Assembly (NCBI RefSeq): GCF_021347895.1
Contig: NC_067135.1
Coordinates: 23,199,847-23,263,846 of the forward strand
Reading direction: 5' to 3'
From: Acanthochromis polyacanthus
Lineage: Eukaryota; Chordata; Actinopteri; Pomacentridae
DNA: 64,000 bases
Part shown: positions 22,790 to 33,084 of the stretch, piece after piece
Layout of the letters: each line of letters begins with the position of its first letter
How positions within the stretch are numbered: position 1 is the stretch's first letter
The notes under the pieces: generated by a model
The model's input: the letters and a program-made list of their open reading frames with translations, nothing else
Told to the model about the DNA's origin: nothing
Database searches by the model: none
Made by a program: the position numbers and the translations under genes

Positions 22790-23170
22790 CACTACTGTTG
22801 AAAAGTTTGGGGTTGCTTAGAAATGTCCTTATTCGGAAAGAAAAGTTTTTCCCCCCCGATGAAGATAACATTAAATGAATCAGAAATCCCGCCTCGACAT
22901 TGTTAATGTGGTAAATGACTATTCTAGCGGGAAACGGCTGATTTTTAATGGAATATCTCCATAGGGGTACAGAGGAACATTTCCAGCAACCATCACTCCT
23001 GTGTTCTAATGCTACATTGTGTTAGCTCATGATGCAGAAAGGCTCATTGATGATTAGAAAACTCTTGTACATTTAAGTTACACATGAATAAAAGTGTAAA
23101 TTTTCATGGAAAACATGAAATTGTCTAGGTGACCCCAAACTTGCTAAAAGTTTGTATGCTAAAAGGTACA
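22790..23170. mobile_element. Tc1-type MITE, AAAAGTTTGGGGT family
   Basis: The left end CACTACTGTTGAAAAGTTTG after TA, the centre GGAATATCTCCATAGGGGTA and CAACCATCACTCCTGTGTTC, and the right GTCTAGGTGACCCCAAACTT are the parts of a very common teleost MITE in their usual order. The right end has diverged, so its last bases are uncertain. It has no coding capacity. Confidence 0.8.
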
Positions 23171-23173
23171 CCA

Positions 23174-23647
23174 CCCAGATAGCAAACTATGGGTGAATCA
23201 ATGTTGAATCTATGTTGAGACCTAACGTAGAAATTATACAGAAAGTGCAAGGTTGATAAAATGTTGAGTCAACGTTTGCTTTTCAACCATAAATCACACT
23301 TTACCAAGATAGCAAAAGATGTTAAATCAATGTTGAATTAGGGTTAAGAAGGTTGAATTGTGGTTACGGTTGAAGATTGATGGTTGGATCAACGTTGATT
23401 CAACAACATTTTGTCAACATTGAAGTTTGTGTTTACAAGATGCCATTGAATCTACGTTGTATTTTGGTTTAATTAAAATGTTTGACAGGTCAATGTTTAA
23501 TTAATGTTGAATCTATATTTGCAAACATGTAATCTATGTAAGCAAACGTTGACTCAACATTTTATCAACCTTGCGCTTTCTGTATAATTTCTACGTTAGG
23601 TCTCAACATAGATTCAACATTGATTCACCCATAGTTTGCTATCTGGG
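23174..23647. mobile_element. MITE with 107-bp terminal inverted repeats
   Basis: The first 107 bases (23174-23280, starting CCCAGATAGCAAACTATGGG) are repeated inverted at 23541-23647 with one mismatch. The interior is built from variants of CAATGTTGAATC and CAACGTTGATTCAAC, including a diverged internal copy of the terminal motif (CCAAGATAGCAAAAGATG at 23303). No target duplication is obvious. The near-perfect arms suggest either recent insertion or gene conversion between arms. Confidence 0.9.
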
Positions 23648-23649
23648 CA

Positions 23650-24605
23650 TATTGCAAAAAGTATTGGGACGTCTTCCTTTGAACTTTAATGACGTCCCAT
23701 TTTTAATCTGTAAGGTTTAATATGGAGTTGTTCCACCCTCAGCAGCTACAACAGCCTCAGCTCTTCTGGGAAGGCTTTCCACAAGGTTTAGGAGTGTATT
23801 TATTGGAATTTTTGACCATTTGTGAGGTCATGCTCCCAGTCTTATCCCACAGATGTTATGTTGGGTTGAGGTCAGGCTGCAGGCCAGCCAAGATCTTTGA
23901 CACCAAACTGGATCATCCATGTCTTTATTGACCTGCTTTTGTACTGGTGTCAGTCATGTTAGGAAAGGAAGGGGCCTTCCCAAAACTCTTCCCACAAAGT
24001 TGGGAGCATGAAATTGTCCAAAATGTCTTGGCATGCTGAATCATTAGGAGTTCCTTTCAGTGGAACTAAGAGGCCAACCTCTGAAAAACAGCCCCACATC
24101 AAATCCCCCCTTCACCAAACTTTACACCTGGCACAATGCAATCGGGCAGGTAGCATTCTCCTGCCAACCACCAAACCCAGACTGGTCCATCAGATTGCCA
24201 GACAGAGATGTGTGATTCATCACTCCAGGTCTGTTGTTATTGACTCTACAGTACTAAGTTGGTGGACCTTAGCCTCCAATGACCCCGCTCTGTGATTTTA
24301 CATGTCCTACCACTTTCTGGCTGAGTTGCTGTTGTTCCCAATTGCTTCCACATTGTTGTAGTAGCATTAACAGTTGACCAAGAAATACTTAGTATTGAGG
24401 AAATTTCACGAATGGAATTATTGCACAGGTGACAACCTTTCATGGTACCACGCTTGAAATCTCCTAAGAGTGACTCATTCTTTCACAAATGTTTGCACAG
24501 TCTGCGTGCCTTGGTGCTTGATTTATACACCTGTGGCCATGGAAGTGATTGGAACAAATCAGTCACTTGGAGGGATGTCCTAATATTTATGTCAATATAT
24601 CATGA
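23650..24605 (-). mobile_element. Tc1-like transposon (family E), degraded
   Basis: The outer ends ATTGCAAAAAGTATTGGGAC and, inverted, TTGACATAAATATTAGGACA are the terminal repeats of a common fish Tc1 family. On the minus strand the first 65 residues are readable (24443 downward): KGCHLCNNSIREISSILSIS is the first helix-turn-helix and GTTATQPESGRTCKITERGH the GRPR-type linker. After that come a large deletion and the remainder of the catalytic part in broken frames. The right end lies directly beside the MITE at 23174-23647. Confidence 0.8.
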
Positions 24606-26039
24606 CTAAGCAGTGGATGCCATCACTGAGCATTTCCAGAACAGTGTCTCGGAAACATTAAGGATGCACAATTATTTTTCATCAGATTCGGTTAGACCAA
24701 AGCTAAGCGAGCTGCTGCTTTAAACAATATAGGCTTTGTTAAAGTCAGTCAGGTTTTTACACCGCCCATGTCTCTGGTGTCCAACACTCTCACAGACTGA
24801 CAGCACATACAACCCAAACCATGCCATGCCCTCTCGATATGAGACCATTAAAGTGTTCCATTCATGTGTTGGGTTAGTTCTTTACTGTATGTTCTTAGGT
24901 GCAAATAAATTATAAATCGCCTTAAAGACAATCCTCTAGGCTTTGACTTCATTCTTACAGATGTCAATAAGACCATTTTGAAGTTGTGTATTTCACACTT
25001 TGTGCTGAGCTCGGTGAACCATGTTTTTGACTGATTTCTCCCTGTAAACACGTAGTTCCCTCAATGCAAGTGTTGCTATGAAATACCCTCGAGCAGCTGA
25101 CCTGATTGTCACCAGTGCAGAAAAAGAGCTTGCAGAGATGGTATGTGGTGATGCATTGCACTCGTACACCGTGCTGAATTGTGCAGGTGTAAGAAGGCAA
25201 ACCCGTTCTGCTCCCCCGAGCGCCGAATCAACCTCAGGCAATGGGTGCTCAACACCCTCGCTTCTGAGATGAGAAATGCTGCAGCATCTACTTACAGCTC
25301 TCAACAGCTCCACTCTATGTTTTGCAAAAAGGCCAGTTGTGTGTGTTGTGCTCCAAAAAAATAAATTCTACTGATAAATCACCCTTTTTTACCCATTGAC
25401 AGTAACCATAATGACCCTGATTTTTAAAAAAAAGAAAAAGAAAACCTGCTACAAAATGCTGCACAACTTCCTCTCTCTTGGTAGAAACAGCAGAATTTAG
25501 GGCTCCTATAGGGTCATTCCACCTTAATTCACCAAATTCTCCATGCCTGACCATCTTCAGTTTGGGTCACATTGGGTTTTGAGTTAAATATTCTTAAAGA
25601 AAGTGGAGTCATGTTAATTATTGCACCAACCTGTGTAGCAATGTTTGAAGAGCCTTAACTTGAGAATGTAGCTAAAGTCTTTTTTACAGATTCATTGACA
25701 TGTACATATAGTCTCCGATGGCGCAATCCTGCTTTGATAAAATAGCATAATTATATACCAGTTATGGTACAAATTTGATCAAAAAATGTCAATGTTTCTG
25801 TCTAATCTGGCTTTCCACCAGCAATAAAACCTTCACTTTTCACCCTAAGAGGTAGATTTTTTTTCCCTATGATTGACACCAATGGGAGCTTTAACAATGT
25901 AGAGTATGCTGCCAATCAGAGGCATACTTTATGAGGAAAAAATAGTCATGTTTTTTGCATGTATGCCCAATAGTTGAAGATACGCTGAGCAGATATGGCA
26001 GTTAAACCACTCCAATAGTGTCGCAACTGGAAGAGTTGT
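24606..26039. other. unassigned sequence
   Basis: No gene is recognised. Around 25509 the words AGGGTCATTCCACCTTAATT and ACCAAATTCTCCATGCCTGA resemble the end of a dispersed fish repeat. Overlapping open frames at 24964-25364 cover a GC-balanced block but have no recognisable domain. Confidence 0.4.
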
Positions 26040-26700
26040 AGAAAAAAGAAAGGTACGACAACCATTAATTTCTTCATCAAGATCTGTTTTATTTCATTAT
26101 AACCTTGTTAACAAAGAGTTAAACGCATAGAGACATGGTATAAGGAAAGCCAAGAGCAATGATACATGGTGGACATTTTCCCCTTTAAGTTTAAGCTTGG
26201 TCTTAATCATCCTGAACATCTGACATTTTACTCCATTTTTCTTTGCAACTGAGCAGGTTTTTTTTTCTTTTACAAGTTTAGCCACAAATTCTCAGTTCAC
26301 TCTTCCTCTCCATTACCTTCACCTTGTCTTTAAACCATTTTTGGCTGTTTGCTTTGGCTCATTTTCAAGCGTGGTTTCTGGAGCATCAAACGCATCATGT
26401 CCTGTCTCGCGGTGAACTTTTATGAATCAATTCATACCTTTCTTGTATTAATTTATCTTAGAAATGTTTTTTTTTTGTAAGAGGAAAATCACGGTTTTCC
26501 AACGCATAGTGCTTCGAATTTAATGACAAAAAAGGCACCACAATCATTGATTGCTTCATCAAGGTCTGTCTTTTTTCATTATAGCCTTGTCAGCAAAGAA
26601 TTAGCCACACTGTGTAGAGAAAGTTGGCAGCAGTAACACATGTTGCACATTTTTCCTTTTTGGTCTCGGTTGCAAATCTCAAGCCTCCTTCAATACAACA
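26040..26700. repeat. diverged local tandem duplication, about 480-bp period
   Basis: TTCTTCATCAAGATCTGTTT ... ATTATAACCTTGTTAACAAA at 26069-26114 is repeated with changes as TGCTTCATCAAGGTCTGTCT ... ATTATAGCCTTGTCAGCAAA at 26550-26598, followed in both by a GCAGCA or GAGCAA ... ACACATGTTGCACATTTT-like stretch. The duplication is old. Confidence 0.55.
26160..26500. repeat. dispersed repeat family F, copy 1
   Basis: ATCCTGAACATCTGACATTT, GCCACAAATTCTCAGTT and CACCTTGTCTTT are followed by AGCATCAAACGCATCATGTC and TTTTATGAATCAATTCATAC. The same blocks in the same order occur at 29060-29580. The first part resembles reverse-strand pieces of old Tc1-like elements, but no coding frame survives. 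Confidence 0.55.
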
Positions 26701-27049
26701 TAGTGAACACTTTGCAGGTTATGCTCCTATTTAGAACAAAATATATGACAAAGCAGAGTGTGTTTTATGGCTTGTGATGGACAGGTTCCTCCAGTGAATT
26801 TCCAAATTTAAGGTTTTGAAACGATCATCCACAAATCAGCAGATTACAAGGTGTTTGATGGGCAAATAGAGGGCAGGGAGATCCTTTGTTTCTTCACATC
26901 CGGCATTCTAATGGATGTACTGGGATAATGTGAATAAGTTGTCTCATTAACGTAGTGAGGATCCAACTGGAACTGTGTAGCTGTCAGAAACGCCAGTTGT
27001 CCTGGCATTTTTGTACAGGTTTTGACACATTGCTCCATTCACAGTATTA

Positions 27050-28126
27050 CAGTTCCTGTCCAAATAATAGTTGCCACCTGGATTTAACTAAGCAAATAGG
27101 TAAGAACCTTCCATTGGATAATTACTGCAGTGATGAATATGTTTCAGCAGCAACAACTTATTTAACTCTAGCTGATGCCGTGAGGAGCTTCTCACTTCCT
27201 AAACAACCATGTTGGAAGACATATCCAGGATGTTAATCTGTCTCAGAAGGGTCAAATTATTGGCCTGCTTCAAGCAAAGAAAACAGCTTAGGAAATGAAA
27301 CTAATAAAATCAGGTAAAGAACCGTGCGTTATTAGAACCTGAAGGATGGTGGTGAACCATCTTTGAGGACCAAATGTGGTCAGAACAAACAAACTCTTGA
27401 TCATAGGAAGCATTTCCACACACACAAAGTGAGGGGAACTCAACAGATTGGGACTAAACAGCTATAGCTCCAAGAAAACCACTAATCAGTGAGCCTAATC
27501 CGAAAAAAAAAAAGGCTCCAGTTTGCTGGGGAGCATAAAGATTGGACTCTGGAGCAATGGAAGAAGGTCATGTGGTCTGAGTCCAGATTTACCCTGTTTC
27601 AAAATGATGGTTGCAAGAGAGGAGGATGAAGTGATGAACTCATCATGGCTAGTGCCTACCAGCCTGTGGGGGTTAGGGTTATGATCTGGGGTTGGTCAGA
27701 TTCAGCAGCGTTATGTTCCCAAAGAATGAGGTCAGCTGACTACCTGAATATACTGAATCGACCAGGTCTGTCCATCAATGGAGATTTCTTCCCTGATGGC
27801 ATGGACATGTTCCAAGATGATGATGATGCCAGGATTCATGGGGCTCACATTGAGACTGAGTGGATCAGGGAGCATGAGACGTCATTTTCACATATGGATT
27901 GACCTCCGCAGAGTCTAAACCTCAGCCCTACTGACAATGTGCTAGAGAAGATTTTGTGCAGAGGTTCAGCTCTCCCATCACAAGATCTTGGTAGAAAATT
28001 AATGCAATTCTGTGACATTGCAGAAGCTTATCAAAACAATGCTACAGCGAATGAGTGCTGTAATTAAAGCTAAAGGCAGTCCAATGAAGTATTAGGGTGT
28101 GCAACTTTTTTGTTGGACAGGCAGTG
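27050..28126 (+). mobile_element. Tc1-like transposon (family C), second copy
   Basis: Flanked by TA (27048-27049 and 28127-28128), with right end TGTTGGACAGGCAGTG. It is collinear with the copy at 15988-18464 but lacks the 761-bp and 86-bp insertions, so it shows their empty sites. The order of transposase parts is kept: ATGTTAATCTGTCTCAGAAG at the start, GGAGCAATGGAAGAAGGTCA before the first catalytic Asp, TGATCTGGGGTTGGTCAG, and GAGACGTCATTTTCACATAT before the last acidic residue. Deletions in the DNA-binding region and several stops make it a pseudogene. Confidence 0.85.
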
Positions 28127-29059
28127 TAAAATCAGACAGAATCAACTGGAAAAAAATGGATCCACCCTTCATCTTCGGTCAATCCTTTACTGTCTGTGAA
28201 AAGCTTGCTGACTTAGAATCGCTCTGCAGGTCTATTGCGGCTATCAATCATGCCTTTTCAACTCTGCTATTGGAAAACAGTACAGCAAAGTGGCTGTTTA
28301 CAACCTGAAGACAAAGATTTGAAAGTAAATCCTCCCAGGACACCGCAGAGATTTCCTGCTGTAAAGAGAGATTTTGTTCTTCATTAAATCGAACCGTTGT
28401 GGGCTGTGGGAGAGAGTCAGGAAGTGGAGAGCATTTGTTTGTGTGCTTCGATGTGTAGGTGTTTACGGGTCGGTAAGTGTTTCCCTGGTGGTGTGTTGGT
28501 GTGCCGCTCAGCCCAGTTCGGTTTTTCATTCTTCTGCAAGTATAATTAAAATCTGCTGTTTTGTTTTTTTTCACGAGGACAAAAAATCATTATTGTATTA
28601 GGAAAAGGAATGAAACAAACAATTAGCCCAGCAATTCATTTGTGAGTCGATGAAAAGCTCTTCATTGCCCTAATGAATTAGGTGTTGTCCTTGAAAGACC
28701 GCTGAAAGAGATTTATTGACCTACAGGGCTCAAACATCTTTAGGAGAAAGAAACAAAAGGAAGACAGGAAGGAGGAGAACACTCAGGGACACACAAATTA
28801 TTTTTTTTATTAAATAATCTGTGCATCTGATAAGATGATGATAAAAAATATCAGATCTCCTTGGAAGTTATTGATTTTTGGCTTTTTTGACAAGAATTTA
28901 CAAAAATAAACTCTTTCATGTCAAATGAAAACAGATTTATAGAAAGTAATGTCAAATATTTTAAAATATAGACTGTGAAATTGGTGATTGCGTCCAAATT
29001 TACTGACTTTAAGACAATATTTAGTCGTAGATGCACTTTTGGCTGCAGTTTAAAGCATT
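28127..29059. other. unassigned, possible conserved non-coding block
   Basis: 28600-28740, with GCCCAGCAATTCATTTGTGA and ATTGCCCTAATGAATTAGG, has homeodomain-like ATTA words in complex, repeat-free sequence, as in many developmental enhancers. The rest, including 28140-28340, shows nothing recognisable. Confidence 0.35.
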
Positions 29060-29580
29060 TAGTCTGTGTGAAAAAACTCCATTAATCCTGAACATCTAAA
29101 CATTTTACCCCTTATCTTTATCTTTGCATTTTCACAGGTTTAGCCACAAATTCTCAGTTGGCTCAAGGATTTTGACTGGGCCTCTCCAGAACATTCACCT
29201 TGTTGTCTTTTTGTGGATCTTCAGCTCTTTTTCTTTCTTGATGGAAAAATTTTCTTACAAGTTGCGATTCTCTTGCAACTGTTCTGATAAATAAAGCAGC
29301 AAGTAGTCAAAAAACATACAATTTTAGCTTCTTCTTTTGTGAGTATATGTTTGAGAGTTGAATCTTTTCAAGCTTCAGGCAACAAATCTGACAAATTCAG
29401 ACAAAATCATGTCCTTTGACGTTTTCCTTAATTAAAAAGTAATTTAATTGATAGTAATTTATATCTCTGTTAGAGCATCAATTGCATCATTTTCTGTCTT
29501 GTGGTGAATTTTTATGAATCAATTTATACCTTTACTGTATCATTTTATCCTGAAAATGTCTTTTTTTGAATGTAAAGGAT
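29060..29580. repeat. dispersed repeat family F, copy 2
   Basis: ATCCTGAACATCTAAACATT, AGCCACAAATTCTCAGTTGG, CCAGAACATTCACCTTGTTG, then AGCATCAATTGCATCATTTT and TTTTATGAATCAATTTATAC parallel copy 1 at 26160-26500. The GACTGGGCCTCTCCAGAACA segment is like the reverse strand of a Tc1 transposase near its catalytic end. Confidence 0.55.
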
Positions 29581-29645
29581 GACACAATATTCATACCCAC
29601 CTGCTAAGTCCCTACACACACCTGCAGGATTTAGTCTTCTGTCTT

Positions 29646-29924
29646 TTGCTTTGGGAAGTAACCTCTGAAATGTACATGAGGCACCTTCTTCCGTCAGTAA
29701 CAAATCATTGGAGGATCAAAACGGACAAGGAATGGGAAGAGTTTCAAAAGGAGATGAGACAAATGAACACAAAATCAGAGGTCATCGTGGCAGAGGAAGA
29801 CCAAAAAGTCTGCCTTGAATGTCAGATTGACAAGATTGATGAACAGATTGAGTGTTACAAGAGAGCAGAACGACTGAGAGAGAAGCAGAATGTTGTAAAA
29901 AGCAAATCATTAAAATTGTCCTAA
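29646..29924 (+). other. orphan open frame, charged and coiled-coil-like
   Basis: An open frame of about 92 codons that has no ATG at its beginning; the first in-frame Met is nine residues in (EMYMRH). The translation is rich in Glu, Lys and Gln ([16 protein letters not shown], then [20 protein letters not shown]), which would favour a helix. A possible splice acceptor (ACACACCTGCAG) lies at 29616-29627, but the frame ends in a stop directly at the start of a degenerate tandem repeat. It could be a retroposed exon or chance. No family recognised. Confidence 0.2.
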
Positions 29925-30240
29925 AGGACTCAAAATTGGGCAAAATGACTGGAATCCTGTCCAAAATGATTCAGAATTGCCTATAATGACTGGAATTCTG
30001 TTCAAAATGACTCAAAAATTGTTGAAGAGGGCTCAAAATTGCCTAAGTACTGTAAAACATGTCATGAATGAGTAAAAAACAAAAGTTTAAAATACTTTGA
30101 AACTTGCCCCAAATTATTTAAATTGTCCTAAAGGATTCAAAATTGGGTAGAATTACTCGAAGGTTGTCTAAAATGTCTTAAAACGTGTCTAAAAAGACTT
30201 AAACTGCCAAAATGATTTGAAATTGCTCAAATGAATAAGT
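29925..30240. repeat. degenerate tandem repeat, about 20-30 bp
   Basis: Variants of AAAATGACTSRAATYSTGTCC and GACTCAAAATTGCCYAAA recur about a dozen times with substitutions and small indels, for example GGCAAAATGACTGGAATCCT, then TATAATGACTGGAATTCTGT. The regular TCAAAATTG-AAATGACT alternation marks an old minisatellite. Confidence 0.7.
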
Positions 30241-31015
30241 TCATGTGACTTAACTTAGTCCAAAACTTTCTGCAAATTCAGAAAATATAATTTTGAAATT
30301 CTATCACAGAGAGCCTTTAGGAATCTCCACTTTGCATGAAGCTGACTAAATACAAAAATACAACACGTTTGACAAATAGCCAATTTACACAATAATAAAA
30401 TTAACTAGAAAGTAAGACCTTATTAAAGTGTTTACATAATACTGCAAAACAATAAGAAACTAGAAAAGCATCACCCAGGGGCTCAGTTTTCAGAATCTAT
30501 CAAAAAGAAATGTTCCAATATTGCACCAACTCCTGCTTTTCCATTTGCATCCTCCCTGGTTATCCGTGCCAGAGGAAAAGAGGAGTTCATATGCTGCTGT
30601 TGATGGAATCACAATATCGCATGTGTGTGGTTTGGATAATTACATTTGCCACTAAAGATAAAGTGGTTACATGAGCTCATAATTTATATTCATATCTTGG
30701 GAGTAAAAACAGACCCGGTGAGAAAAAGACCAGCAGTGCAACATCTCTGAGAGGCACTACGGCTGTTTTTAAAACAATTTTAATTGCAGACAAGACAAAT
30801 GCACATGCTTTAATTACTGAGGGAGATTATCAAACCCTGAAAACAAGGATCTAACTGCTGCTTCAGAGTGCAAGTCACACCGAAAGGCATTAGTGATTCT
30901 TCAGGTGGTAGGATAATGGCATAGAAGGTCTTTTAAAGGAATCTATTTAGCAAATTACTGTTTTTGCTTTTGTTAAACTACTAGGTCATACTTAGAGGCC
31001 TCTAGAATTGCCACA
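30241..31015. other. unassigned, possible conserved non-coding block
   Basis: 30590-30860 is complex and AT-rich with CATATGCTGCTGTTGATGG and AAACAATTTTAATTGCAGAC and has no repeat signature. Candidate conserved non-coding element; no coding frame. Confidence 0.35.
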
Positions 31016-32263
31016 TTATACAGTCTCCCTGTCACTGTTAAATCCTAGCAGAACATGCACTGTTTCCAATTCATTCACTCTACGGAACTTCTCTAGCCTA
31101 GCCGCGCTAGACCCAGGTCTGAAGACACAAGGGTCTAGGAACTCTCAACAGGAAGGGAGGTGGGCTAAAAGGTTGTCTTTCAAATCACTCTGCAGCAATT
31201 GGGTAGGTATACAACCAATCAGCGCAACGAATAGGCTGACGTAGTTCCTAGAGCACCGGAAATCAGAGGATGCGGGAGTTCGGTGAAGCCTTATTTATAC
31301 AGTCAATGGGTGAAGCTCAAGTATATTACAGACATGTTTACAGAAAGATTATTCAGAGTCGGTGCTAATGGAGCTCAACGACTGTTGTCGTTTTTGCTGT
31401 TGACCCTGGCAGAGAATTAAATTCGTTGCCGTGGGTTGTCTAGCGCGGCTAGGCTAGTTGTTTCCGGTTGTTTCTGTCGTCATTTAGTTACGCCCGCCTT
31501 CTGACTCTACACTTCATGGTGATTCGTCGGCCAGTTTTAGGAGCATCCAACCTCAAGGCTTACCGAGGGTAACTAGACCCACCCTGGCAGAGAATTAAAT
31601 TTGTTGCCGTGGGTTGTCTAGCGCGGCTAGGCTAGAACTTCTCAGCATTGAAGACCTTCTTGGTGTTTTCTCTCCAGGTGTTTGGGTCTGACTTGTTGAA
31701 GGTGGGGTAGAAGAAGCAGTCTGTGATCTTCTGGAAAGTCTGGATAAATGTTCCTTTCTGGTGAATGTGGTACAACAACTTTGGTGATATATGGTTGTCT
31801 CCTGCCTCTGAAGCAAAGACAGAATCCACACAGTTTTTGTCTTTCTTCTGAAGCAGCCTTCAACATCTCCTTTCCTTGCAAGCCAAATGTGAATCTTTGT
31901 TCTTTAGTGTCTTCATCACAAATCAGGCACAGTTCAGAAGTCATGGGTCTCTTTCGTTTCAGAATGGACATTGGTTCCATGACAAAAACCTGTCAGCAGC
32001 TTCACTCTAGCTAACTGCAACAGAAAGCACAATGGTGGGGGTTGGAGAAAGAACTTTTTACCTTCCGGGTTACACGTTGAACATTCACAAAGTTGTTCTT
32101 CTAATTTTAAAACTGCTTCCTCGAGTTGCCTAATCTCTCTTAATCGCTCACAGTGAATTTTCAACAGTTCTTGTATGACCGCCCCATTTCCCACCACAGC
32201 TCCCTCGGATCTTTTCCTAGTACAGCTGTTGCATGGATGCATATTTTTTTCATAATTATACAT
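31016..32263 (-). pseudogene. broken two-part reading frame with Cys pairs, interrupted by an element
   Basis: On the minus strand a frame starts with MYNYEKNMHPCNSC at 32263 and runs through a coiled-coil-like ERLREIRQLEEAVLKLEEQL segment to CECSTCNPE (about 32065), where GTAAAAAG looks like a splice donor. A second frame begins near 31979 with MEPMSILKRKRPMTSELCLI-CDED and continues, after one frameshift at about 31828, through SDPNTWRENTKKVFNAEK. There it is cut by the element at 31093-31635; beyond it the frame resumes with RRVNELETVHVLLGF and stops at 31016. Cys pairs suggest zinc binding. It is probably the N-terminal part of a transposon or retrogene protein; family not recognised. Confidence 0.5.
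31093..31635. mobile_element. CTAGCC-ended element with 7-8 bp TSD
   Basis: Ends CTAGCCTAGCCGCGCTAGAC and its exact inverse at 31616-31635. AACTTCT flanks it at 31086-31092 and 31636-31642 (8 bases if the adjacent C is counted), and removing the element restores the reading frame of the surrounding pseudogene. The right-hand 57 bases (31579-31635) are also present internally at 31401-31457, so the terminus is duplicated in direct orientation. A CCAAT box, AACCAATCAGCG, lies at 31215-31226, followed by a TATTTATA word at 31293. The superfamily is open; the duplication length suits hAT-like elements. Confidence 0.75.
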
Positions 32264-33084
32264 TTTTAGACTACTACACAGGAAAAAAAGATTATGTACG
32301 TTGTAATAACGTTGGGCGCTAAAGTTGCATTTGATCCGTAGGCCATGTTTTTTTGCCCATTTCCAAGGGCAGCTTAGGCAAAATTTAGCTCGACATAACT
32401 ATGAAATCAGTCAAGCTTACCACAAATGTCAAAAAATAATGCAATATGCCTTGGGATGTCTGCTTTCTCGAAAATGGAACCAGTCTATAGTTTCATTCAT
32501 GTGAGTGCGGCAAGATCAATCGCGTTACTCCTTCTGCTTTTTCTTCTTCACTCCCTCAGTCAGAAGGTGTCTTGCTATCTGCACTCCCCCTCTGCCTGAT
32601 GCACAAAACAATCCATTCAGCTGCTCCGACCATGAGGCGGTCTGCAGCTGATTATTTTGAAAAGCAAAACGAGGAGACACTCTAGTGATGATGGGAGTGG
32701 AGGCTGCAGGCGGGGAGATACCAACTGAGTCGCTGAGGAAGAGAAAGTCAGTCACAATGAGTAATGCTTTGATATGAGCAGAATGCTATCTTGTGTTTGT
32801 GTTGGAGGCAGTGTTTTCCATCCACTCTGCTGTGCTGCAGGTTGAAACTTTAAAGTCACACAAGGACAGTAAGAGACAGACACCTTCTTAAATTTGAATA
32901 TTTTGCAGATATCGAGTCCTGAGTCACTGTCAGAGTTTACATCGATGCAAAACCGGTGGATGCAAATGAATCCAACTACTCATCAGTGATTAATACAATG
33001 CTGTTTCACCTGTTTAGGATGTTATCAGCTCATTAAATGGCTGTTTTCACTGCAGATTATACCTAAAGATTCCCAGTTTTTCTT
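32264..33084. other. unassigned sequence
   Basis: No repeat or gene is recognised. The minus-strand frame at 32525-32755 has no identifiable domain. Confidence 0.4.
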
